Assembly (NCBI GenBank): GCA_029777755.1
Contig: JAKORQ010000274.1
Coordinates: forward strand, 1-22,925
Direction of reading: 5' to 3'
Length of the DNA: 22,925 nucleotides
Source of the DNA: Planctomycetota bacterium
GTDB lineage: Bacteria > Planctomycetota > Phycisphaerae > Tepidisphaerales > Tepidisphaeraceae
In this document: piece by piece, positions 7,564-13,872 of the stretch
Layout of the letters: every line of letters starts with the position of its first letter
How positions within the stretch are numbered: the first letter of the stretch is position 1
Made by a program: the position numbers and the translations under genes
The notes under the pieces: model-generated
What the model saw: only the letters and a program-made list of their open reading frames with translations
Database searches by the model: none
Told to the model about the DNA's origin: nothing

Positions 7564-8172
7564 ATGGATAGACGCAAGACGATCAGTCTGGCGATGTGTG
7601 TGGCATTGGTGGGTGGCGTGGGTGTTGGTTGCAGCGATCTGCCTGGTGACAAGGAGAGCCAGGGTGCGGTGATTGGCGGTGTCACAGGGGCGGCGGCCGG
7701 CGCGATCCTTGGCGGAGAAGATAATCGGCTCCTGGGGGCACTGATTGGTGGCGCGGCCGGTGCCGGCGGCGGCTGGCTGATCGGCTCGCAACTGGAAAAA
7801 GCGGACGAAGATGACCGCGAGGATGCCATCCAGGCGGCGCAGCGGGCCGAACGAAACCCCGCGACGGCTGAGCAGGCACGCAGCGCCCGCACCGCCGACA
7901 TCAACGGCGATGGCTACGTCACAATGGACGAAGTTGTCGCACTCGACCAGGCCGGCCTCAGCGACGACGAGATCATCCAGCGGCTGGAGCGCACCGACAT
8001 GTTCTTCGACCTCAGCCAGCGTCAGCAGCAGTACCTGCGCGACCGGGGTGTGAGTGATCGCGTGGTGCGGGAGATGAACAACGTCAACGCCGACGTTCGG
8101 CGCCAGGCGGAGCAGCGACTACAGGAACGTGAGCGCGATACTTCCAGCCAGAGCATCGGTCGGCAGCGATAG
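7564..8172 (+). CDS. Glycine-zipper lipoprotein with an EF-hand loop
   Basis: 202-residue predicted lipoprotein. The N-terminus is a signal peptide with lipobox VGVGC, so C23 is the lipidated residue. Residues 34-76 are a glycine zipper (GAVIGGVTGAAAGAILGG, then GALIGGAAGAGGG), able to insert in membrane as paired helices. Residues 112-123 read DINGDGYVTMDE, matching all ligand positions of a calcium-binding EF-hand loop (D112, N114, D116, Y118, T120, E123). The charged C-terminal half contains LSDDEIIQRLERTD and GVSDRVVREMNN, a pattern I associate with planctomycete envelope lipoproteins. GGGAGGAAG precedes the ATG. The function is unknown; a calcium-responsive membrane or peptidoglycan-linked role would be speculation. 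The amidase gene follows on the same strand after a hairpin. Confidence 0.8.
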   Translation: MDRRKTISLAMCVALVGGVGVGCSDLPGDKESQGAVIGGVTGAAAGAILGGEDNRLLGALIGGAAGAGGGWLIGSQLEKADEDDREDAIQAAQRAERNPATAEQARSARTADINGDGYVTMDEVVALDQAGLSDDEIIQRLERTDMFFDLSQRQQQYLRDRGVSDRVVREMNNVNADVRRQAEQRLQERERDTSSQSIGRQR

Positions 8173-8192
8173 GCGATTTCAGGTTTCGGTGA

Positions 8193-8241
8193 TTCCCGAT
8201 TGCACGATCTGGTGAAAGAGGACCGATCGTGCAATTGGGAA
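8193..8241 (+). repeat. 17-base inverted repeat between lipoprotein and amidase genes
   Basis: TTCCCGATTGCACGATC (8193-8209) and GATCGTGCAATTGGGAA (8225-8241) are inverted copies with one mismatch that still pairs as G-U in RNA, around a 15-base loop. There is no T-tract, so it is not a classic terminator. It could slow or stop transcription with Rho, protect an mRNA end, or bind a dimeric protein. Confidence 0.7.
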
Positions 8242-8326
8242 ACCATCTGTGTTTCGCAAGATTGCTGGATGCGCGACGCGCCCTCTGCGCGCGGGAGTTT
8301 TCCTTCTGCACGCCTCATTCTTCCTG

Positions 8327-8332
8327 TATAAC
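8327..8332 (+). promoter_or_regulatory. Possible -10 box directly before the amidase start
   Basis: TATAAC lies seven bases before the ATG at 8340, and no purine-rich ribosome site is present. This is the layout of a leaderless transcript. The -35 region is poor. Confidence 0.35.
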
Positions 8333-8339
8333 CCTGTCG

Positions 8340-9083
8340 ATGAATCTCGCATGGTTCAGATGGGTTTGGGGCGTTCTGCTGTTGGTGGGCACGGGTGGAT
8401 GCGTGCAGCATGTCATATCTCCGCCGCCTGATTTTACAGCGCCGGTGGTGAAGCCGGCGTCGGTGGTTTCCCTGCCGGATTTGGCGCCTGAACGCACAAG
8501 CACCGCACCTTCGCCGGCGGCACGGCTGCCACAGGCAGTGCGCGGGACTGTCGTCATCGACGCCGGGCACGGCGGCAAGGACCCGGGCAGCCAGGCGTAC
8601 AGGAAGGTGGACGAGAAGACCATCAACCTGGCGGTTGCGCGCCTGGTGGCAAAGAAGCTCTCCGCCCGCGGCGTGAAGGTGGTGATGACGCGCAACAGCG
8701 ATGTCTTCATAGAACTGGCCGACAGGGCGGCCGCCGGGCGCCATGCCGACCTGTTCGTCAGCATCCACGCGGATTCCAATCCCGACCCTTCCAAGCGCGG
8801 CCATACTGTCATCTACCCGCGCGGAGCCGACTCGCGTTCGGTACAACTGGGACGTTTTATCGACCATCACCTGACGGCGGCCGGTTCTCCCCGGTACAGC
8901 CTGCGGGCGGACAATCGCGGCCTGCTGGTGCTGAGGAAGGCGGAGTGTCCCGCGGTGCTGGTTGAATTGGGCTACCTGACCAACCGCACGGAGGCGGCTT
9001 TGCTGGCCTCGCCAGAGTACCAGGAGAAACTGGCTACCGGTGTGGCGAATGGAATAATCGCCTACCTGGCATCAATGCGATGA
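8340..9083 (+). CDS. N-acetylmuramoyl-L-alanine amidase (Amidase_3), lipoprotein
   Basis: 247-residue zinc amidase that splits the bond between MurNAc and the peptide of peptidoglycan. The frame is open back to 8229, but the ATG at 8340 begins a signal peptide with lipobox GTGGC (C21), which makes it the better start and predicts a membrane-anchored enzyme. After a Pro/Ala/Ser-rich linker (25-68) comes a compact Amidase_3 domain (69-245). Its zinc ligands are H77 in DAGHGG, E92 in VDEKTINLAVA and H143 in SIHAD, and the catalytic glutamate is E209 in VELGYLTN. There is no AMIN or SPOR domain, so targeting must come from the lipid anchor or a partner. It sits between the glycine-zipper lipoprotein and DNA polymerase I. 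Confidence 0.93.
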   Translation: MNLAWFRWVWGVLLLVGTGGCVQHVISPPPDFTAPVVKPASVVSLPDLAPERTSTAPSPAARLPQAVRGTVVIDAGHGGKDPGSQAYRKVDEKTINLAVARLVAKKLSARGVKVVMTRNSDVFIELADRAAAGRHADLFVSIHADSNPDPSKRGHTVIYPRGADSRSVQLGRFIDHHLTAAGSPRYSLRADNRGLLVLRKAECPAVLVELGYLTNRTEAALLASPEYQEKLATGVANGIIAYLASMR

Positions 9084-9147
9084 CCCATCCCGGCGGAGTG
9101 GATCTTCGAGCTAACGGCAAACCTCGGGTAGACTAGCCGCTACAGAC

Positions 9148-11943
9148 ATGCAGCAGACGTTCTACATCATCGACGGGCACGCACAGATTTTCCGGGCCTA
9201 CTACGCGCCGTTCCGGCCGCTCTCCTCCCCGACCGGTGAGCCGACCAAGGCAACCTATGTATTCGTGCAACTTCTGCTGAACCTGATCGACCAGCAGAAG
9301 CCTGATTACCTTGTGATGGTCGTCGATAGCGGCAAGAAGGACGTCTTTCGCTCGCAGATCTATCCGCAGTATAAGACGAACCGTTCCGCGCCGCCGGAGG
9401 ACTTTAAGCCGCAGGAAGAGCGCATCTTGCGCATGGTTGCAGATGCAGGCATCCCGGTGATCGCCATCCCCGGCTATGAGGCGGATGACATCATGGCCAC
9501 GCTGGCATGCCGGCTGGCCGAGAGCGACTTCAAGGTGGTGCTGGTCTCCAAGGACAAGGACCTGCGCCAGCTCGTCAATGACAAGGTCGTGATGTATGAC
9601 CCCCAGGGGGGAGGAAAGACCACTACCGCGGCCGACATCGAGCGTGAATGCGGCTATCCGCCAGCCAAGGCGATCGAGGTGCAGACGCTGATGGGGGACA
9701 GCATCGACAACATCCCCGGCGTGCCCGGCGTGGGGGAAAAGACGGCCGCGAAGCTGATCCAGAAGTACGGCTCGGTGGAGGAAGTGGTCCGCCATGCCGA
9801 TGAACTGACCCCCAAGCTGCGCGAGAATCTGCTGGCTTCGGCCGAAGTCCTCAACATCTCACGGCAACTGGTGACGCTGCGCTGCGATGTGCCGCTGGAC
9901 ATCGACCTGCAGACGTGCCGCTTTGAGGGCGTGAGCAATGAAGGTCTGCGCAAGCACTTCATCGAGCTGGGCTTCACCAACCTGCTGAAGCGCGTTGGAG
10001 GAGAGGAAGCCCCTGCGCCTGCCCCTGTCGCCCGGCCTGATGACGCCTTCGCAACAGATCTTTTCGGGACACCGCAGGAGACGCCTGCGCAAACGAAGAA
10101 GCAGGAGGAGGCATCGCAGCTCAAGACAACGGCCGACTGCGACTATCGCCTGGTGAACACGCCGAAACTGCTGGAGGCGTTTGTCGCGGAGCTGCAGCAG
10201 CAGAAGGAGTTTGCCTTCGATACCGAGACCGACGACCTTGGCGCGATGTGCAGCAACATCGTGGGGATGAGCTTCTCCTGGCGCGAGGGTACGGGGTATT
10301 ACCTGCCGGTGGTGGGGCCGGCCGGGGCGGAGGTGTTGCCCCTGGATCTGGTTCTCGAGCGCATCAAGCCGATCCTGGAGGATCCGGCTATCGCCAAGTT
10401 TGGCCACAATCACAAGTACGATGCCCTTGTCATGCGCAAGCTCGGCGTGCGCGTGCGCGGGCTGAAGATGGACTCAATGATCGCGGCATTCGTGCTCGAC
10501 TCCAGCCGCGATTCCTTCGGCATCGATCGCCTGACCGCGCAACTGCTGGGTATCAGGAAGATCGCGACAGCAGAGTTGATCGGCTCGGGTCGGCGACAGA
10601 TCTCGATGAAGCAGGTGGAGTTGCCGCTGATCACACGCTACGCCGCGGAAGACGCCGATATCTGCCTGCGGCTGTGTCACCTGTTTGCGAAGCAGCTGGC
10701 TGATCAGCCGCAGTTGGCCAAGTTGCATGACGAGCTGGAGACGCCGCTGGTGGATGTGCTGACCACCATGGAGTTCAACGGCGTATGCGTTGACCCGTCG
10801 GTACTGCGCGAGCAGAGCGCGGTGCTGGCGGAGAAGGTGGAGAAGCTGCGCGAGCGGATGATCGAGCTGGCGGGGGTGAGTTTCAATCCAGACTCGCCGC
10901 GGCAGTTGGCGGAGGTCCTGTTTGATCGCATGCATCTGCCGGTTCTGAAGAAGAACAAGACCGGCCCGAGCACGGACGTTGAGGTGCTGGAGAAGCTGGC
11001 GATCGATCACGAGTTGCCGCGGGTGGCGCTGGAACATCGCACGCTGGTAAAGCTGAAGAACACCTATCTCGACACGCTCGAGCAGTTCATCAACTCAGGT
11101 ACGCGGCGGATCCACGCCAGCTTCTCGCAGATTGGCGCGGAGACGGGCCGCCTGAGCTGCAATGAGCCGAACCTGCAGAACATCCCGATCCGCACCGATG
11201 AGGGGCGGGCCATTCGCCTGGCATTCGTGCCACAGGATCGCCAGCGCGATGTGCTGTTGACGGCCGACTATAGCCAGATAGAGCTGCGCGTGCTGGCGCA
11301 CCTGACGGGTGAGCCGGCGCTGATCGCCGCCTTCGAGGCCGACCAGGACATTCACACGGCGGTGGCTGCCCAGGTGTTCGGCGTGGAGCCGGACCAGGTG
11401 ACCAGGGAGCAGCGTGCGAGGGCGAAGGTGATCAACTTCGGCATCATCTACGGCATAAGCGCCTTTGGCCTGGCCCGCCGCATCGAAGGGCTGGATCGCA
11501 ACTCGGCACAGCAGCTCATCGACGCCTACAATGCCCGCTTCCCCAGCATCCAGAAGTTCATGAAGGCCTGCGTGCAGCAGGCGCGCGAGCATGGCTACGT
11601 TGAGACGATCATGCATCGTCGCCGCTATCTGCCGCAGGTGCATGCCCCGATAGTGGCCCAGCGGAAGGCGGCCGAGAGGATGGCGATCAACTCGGTGGTG
11701 CAGGGGTCGGCGGCCGACCTCATCAAGATGGCCATGGTCAACATCCAGCGGCGCATCGAGAGCGAGGATCGCCCGCTGCGTATGTTACTGCAGGTGCATG
11801 ACGAACTGGTTTTCGAGGTGCCGCGTGACCAGGTGGAGCAGCAGGCCCAGTTCGTGCGTGAAGAGATGGAAGGCGCAGTGAAGCTGCGCGTGCCGCTGCG
11901 GGTGAGCGTCGGCTGGGGCGCCAACTGGCAGGAAGGCAAGTAG
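9148..11943 (+). CDS. polA: DNA polymerase I, with 5'-3' and 3'-5' exonucleases
   Basis: 931-residue enzyme, the usual full length, for gap filling, primer removal and repair. Residues 1-290 are the 5'-3' flap nuclease (IIDGHAQIFRAYYA, GYEADDIMATLA, LVSKDKDLRQL, GDSIDNIPGVPGVGEKTAAKLI). Residues 335-520 are a 3'-5' proofreading domain with all carboxylates present: D358 and E360, D425, D502 with Y498. The polymerase domain has motif A D707-Y-S-Q-I-E712, motif B R756, K760, F764, Y768, and motif C H884-D885-E886. All three activities should therefore work. F764 is the usual residue that disfavours dideoxynucleotides. No ribosome site precedes the ATG; GTAGACT about 13 bases upstream may be a -10 box of a near-leaderless transcript. 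Confidence 0.98.
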   Translation: MQQTFYIIDGHAQIFRAYYAPFRPLSSPTGEPTKATYVFVQLLLNLIDQQKPDYLVMVVDSGKKDVFRSQIYPQYKTNRSAPPEDFKPQEERILRMVADAGIPVIAIPGYEADDIMATLACRLAESDFKVVLVSKDKDLRQLVNDKVVMYDPQGGGKTTTAADIERECGYPPAKAIEVQTLMGDSIDNIPGVPGVGEKTAAKLIQKYGSVEEVVRHADELTPKLRENLLASAEVLNISRQLVTLRCDVPLDIDLQTCRFEGVSNEGLRKHFIELGFTNLLKRVGGEEAPAPAPVARPDDAFATDLFGTPQETPAQTKKQEEASQLKTTADCDYRLVNTPKLLEAFVAELQQQKEFAFDTETDDLGAMCSNIVGMSFSWREGTGYYLPVVGPAGAEVLPLDLVLERIKPILEDPAIAKFGHNHKYDALVMRKLGVRVRGLKMDSMIAAFVLDSSRDSFGIDRLTAQLLGIRKIATAELIGSGRRQISMKQVELPLITRYAAEDADICLRLCHLFAKQLADQPQLAKLHDELETPLVDVLTTMEFNGVCVDPSVLREQSAVLAEKVEKLRERMIELAGVSFNPDSPRQLAEVLFDRMHLPVLKKNKTGPSTDVEVLEKLAIDHELPRVALEHRTLVKLKNTYLDTLEQFINSGTRRIHASFSQIGAETGRLSCNEPNLQNIPIRTDEGRAIRLAFVPQDRQRDVLLTADYSQIELRVLAHLTGEPALIAAFEADQDIHTAVAAQVFGVEPDQVTREQRARAKVINFGIIYGISAFGLARRIEGLDRNSAQQLIDAYNARFPSIQKFMKACVQQAREHGYVETIMHRRRYLPQVHAPIVAQRKAAERMAINSVVQGSAADLIKMAMVNIQRRIESEDRPLRMLLQVHDELVFEVPRDQVEQQAQFVREEMEGAVKLRVPLRVSVGWGANWQEGK

Positions 11944-12136
11944 CCCGCTCCACATCATCCCACATCCTGGCTTGAGCAAGCCCTGTAGGGGAGTTTCCGC
12001 TGAGTCCGCTGGGAAAGTCCTATGACGATGCTGCGCCTGTCCTGATCGAATCCAGCCTCCCCCGTTGGCTATCAATTGGAAGATCGGTCGCCGGCGCGGC
12101 CGCCTGGATGGGGAGGCAAACGAACGGAGGTTTCCG
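11944..12136. other. 193-base intergenic region after polA
   Basis: The region holds a small hairpin GGCTTGAGCAAGCC (11969-11982), a weaker CCCT/AGGG pair after it, and a TTTCC/GGAAA pair around 11994-12016. None has a T-tract. CAATTG occurs at 12073, 64 bases before the next start. An ORF is open here in frame with the next gene (from 12065), but it has no ribosome site and no hydrophobic start, so I do not call it coding. Confidence 0.4.
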
Positions 12137-12328
12137 ATGCGAAGCGAGTGGCTCAGGATCCTGTTCGGCTTCGTGGTGTTGGTGGGGGTGGGGTTTGGCG
12201 TGGGGGCCTGTGAACGCGATGCCGGGGATGTGGTTGAGGACGCCGCGGATGATGTGAAGGACGTGGCCGACGACACCGGTGATGCGCTCAAGGATGCGGC
12301 CGACGAGGTCAAGGACGGTTTGGACTAG
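12137..12328 (+). CDS. Small helical lipoprotein
   Basis: 63-residue predicted lipoprotein. Residues 1-24 are a signal peptide (ILFGFVVLVGVGFG core) with lipobox VGAC, making C25 the lipidated residue. The mature part is only about 39 residues, almost all Asp, Ala, Val and Lys in near-repeats: DVVEDAADDVKDVADDTGDALKDAADEVKDG, an amphipathic acidic helix. GGAGG seven bases before the ATG at 12137 fixes the start; the longer frame lacks a ribosome site. It resembles entericidin-sized lipoproteins and acidic stress-helix proteins in style, but I cannot name a family. It leads a same-strand set with the DUF1328 peptide and the PRC-barrel protein. Confidence 0.78.
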   Translation: MRSEWLRILFGFVVLVGVGFGVGACERDAGDVVEDAADDVKDVADDTGDALKDAADEVKDGLD

Positions 12329-12342
12329 GTTTTGCAACGCAA

Positions 12343-12358
12343 TTGTCTACACAGACAA
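12343..12358. promoter_or_regulatory. Dyad upstream of the DUF1328 gene
   Basis: TTGTCTACACAGACAA is a perfect six-base inverted repeat around ACAC, 30 bases before the next start. It starts within the CAATTG at 12340. It looks like an operator for a dimeric regulator or a short hairpin, and no T-tract follows. A related palindrome, TTGTCGACAA, lies at 5505. Confidence 0.45.
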
Positions 12359-12387
12359 CACTGGAGGCGGAGAAGGGAGAGGGTTTC

Positions 12388-12558
12388 ATGCTTTACTGGG
12401 CAGCAATTTTCTTCGTGGTGGCGATCATCGCGGCGGCTTTCGGATTTGGCGGCATCGCGGCGGGGGCCGCGGGAATTGCGAAGGTACTGTTCTTTATCTT
12501 CGTGATCCTGTTTGTCGTGTCACTGCTGGCAGGACTACTGCGCGGCAGAGGCATCTAG
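12388..12558 (+). CDS. DUF1328 small membrane protein, YtjA-like
   Basis: 56-residue two-helix inner-membrane peptide. The sequence MLYWAAIFFVVAIIAAAFGF followed by GGIAAGAAGIAKVLFFIFVI matches the DUF1328 pattern seen in E. coli YtjA (aliphatic start, GFGG, A-rich turn, AK, second hydrophobic helix, basic tail). I choose the ATG at 12388 because GGGAGAGGG sits just before it and because the family begins there; the frame is open 15 codons upstream. The role is unknown, but members are often found with PRC-barrel, CsbD and DUF2383 genes in osmotic or general stress loci, as here. The C-terminus (GLLRGRGI) is positively charged. Confidence 0.88.
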   Translation: MLYWAAIFFVVAIIAAAFGFGGIAAGAAGIAKVLFFIFVILFVVSLLAGLLRGRGI

Positions 12559-12582
12559 GCGTCGCCGGGGGATGAAGGGAGA

Positions 12583-12648
12583 GCAGCCCGCTTTCTCGCG
12601 GATGCGGCGAGAAACGCCGATTCTGTTCGCGAGAGGGGGCTGCGTTTT
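12583..12648 (+). terminator. Terminator-like stem with a competing inner hairpin
   Basis: GCAGCCC (12583-12589) plus TCTCGCG (12594-12600) can pair with CGCGAGA (12628-12634) plus GGGCTGC (12637-12643), giving a long stem followed by G and TTTT. A second hairpin, TTTCTCGC (12592-12599) with GCGAGAAA (12607-12614), uses the same left bases, so the two folds exclude each other. The T-run is 21 bases before the PRC-barrel start. It may simply end the DUF1328 transcript, or act as an attenuator for the next gene. Confidence 0.6.
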
Positions 12649-12668
12649 CAATTGAAAGGAGTTCTCCC

Positions 12669-13787
12669 ATGAACAGTATCCTAAAAGGAGCATTGGCCAT
12701 TCAGTTCGCAATTGCGGGAGTGGCCGTTGCGCAAGATGGGGACTTGCCGGAACGTGACCAGGCGCGCGACACGGGCCTGATCGATATCGGACGGGACCAG
12801 AAGACACCGGCTGGCACGGTAAGGGCATCGACGTTGATCGGTACCGAGGTATACAACCACGAGGGTAAGCACCTGGGTGAGATCAAGGACATCGTGCTGG
12901 ATGACAGCACGCAAAAGGTGGGCTATGTGGTGCTCTCCTACGGCGGGATCGTCGGGCTGGGGGACAAGCTGTTTGCCCTGCCGCACAAGATGGTCCGCCA
13001 CAGCGAAGGCGAAAACCGCATGACGCTGGCGCTGGATGAGAACGTCCTCAAGAACGCCCCAGGGTTTGACCAGTCGAAGTGGCCCACCGAGGCCAACGCC
13101 GACTACTATCAGAAGCTCGACGCATACTACAAGGAGCATGACGAGCGGCGGGCGGAGGCAGCCAAGGATCGGATCGACGAGGAGGCCGATCGCGCCCGGG
13201 ATCGGATCGATGAAACCGCCCGCGCGGCCGGCGAGCGCCTGGAGCAATCGGCCGACCAGAAGGCGGACGAGCTGGAGCGCACCGGCGAGAAAGTCGCCGA
13301 GGGCGTGAAGGAAGAGAGCAAGAAGGCGTCTGATCGCATGGCCGATGCCGCAGATGATGCCCGGCTCACCACGGAGCATGATGTGACTGCCCAGCCGGCG
13401 GCCGCGCAGATCGGCGGCGAGGAGAAGCTCACGTGGAATCGCCGCGTCAGTTCGCTGATCGGCGCCAACGTGGAGAACTCGCAGGGCGAGAATCTCGGCG
13501 AGGTGCATGACCTGGTGCTCGACTGGGACAAGGGAGAAGTGCGTTATGCAGTGCTCTCCTATGGTGGAATCCTTGGGATCGGCGACAAGCTGTTTGCCGT
13601 GCCGATTGACGCATTCAGCCATCAGCAGGACAGCAGCAAGCTGGTGCTCGATGTGAGCAAGGAGCAGCTGAAGTCGGCTCCCGGGTTCAACAAGGACCAG
13701 TGGCCGAACATGGCCGACCCGCAGTGGAGCAACCAGGTGAAGGAATTCTATCAGCAGGATCGACCCGGGCGGGAGCAGGCCGACTGA
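12669..13787 (+). CDS. Exported protein with two PRC-barrel domains
   Basis: 372-residue exported protein. Residues 1-21 are a signal peptide ending VAVA before QDG. Two PRC-barrel domains flank a charged helix: the first at 51-140 (STLIGTEVYNHEGKHLGEIK, VVLSYGGIVGLGDKLFALP), the second at 258-346 (SSLIGANVENSQGENLGEVH, AVLSYGGILGIGDKLFAVP). They are clear relatives, so an internal duplication is likely. Residues 155-235 are Ala/Glu/Lys/Arg/Asp-rich with repeats such as DRIDEEADRARDRIDETARA, predicted as a long helix. AAAGGAG precedes the ATG. PRC-barrels bind partner proteins or small ligands; stand-alone exported ones are common in stress loci, with function mostly unknown. A terminator follows at 13843. 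Confidence 0.9.
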   Translation: MNSILKGALAIQFAIAGVAVAQDGDLPERDQARDTGLIDIGRDQKTPAGTVRASTLIGTEVYNHEGKHLGEIKDIVLDDSTQKVGYVVLSYGGIVGLGDKLFALPHKMVRHSEGENRMTLALDENVLKNAPGFDQSKWPTEANADYYQKLDAYYKEHDERRAEAAKDRIDEEADRARDRIDETARAAGERLEQSADQKADELERTGEKVAEGVKEESKKASDRMADAADDARLTTEHDVTAQPAAAQIGGEEKLTWNRRVSSLIGANVENSQGENLGEVHDLVLDWDKGEVRYAVLSYGGILGIGDKLFAVPIDAFSHQQDSSKLVLDVSKEQLKSAPGFNKDQWPNMADPQWSNQVKEFYQQDRPGREQAD

Positions 13788-13842
13788 GCAGATCAACAGA
13801 CAACAAGCATCAACCGCGTGATGCGGTGGATGTAAGTGGAAG

Positions 13843-13872
13843 CGGGCAGCGCCAGATGGTGCTGCCCGTTTT
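13843..13872 (+). terminator. Rho-independent terminator after the PRC-barrel gene
   Basis: CGGGCAGC and GCTGCCCG pair, extended inside by GCC/GGT, around the loop AGAT and followed by TTTT. Its T-tract touches the last base of the convergent hybrid kinase gene, so the two converging transcripts end back to back. Confidence 0.9.

Noticed and set aside
6862..7791. 309-codon minus-strand frame across the lyase end and the lipoprotein start
   Set aside because: It spans two real genes and their gap, with no motif; shadow.
8229..8339. Upstream extension of the amidase gene to a GTG at 8229
   Set aside because: It would place the signal peptide and lipobox internally and would start inside the inverted repeat. 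The ATG at 8340 is better.
12681..13796. 371-codon minus-strand frame opposite the PRC-barrel gene
   Set aside because: It mirrors the repeated structure of the real gene, with no ribosome site or family features.
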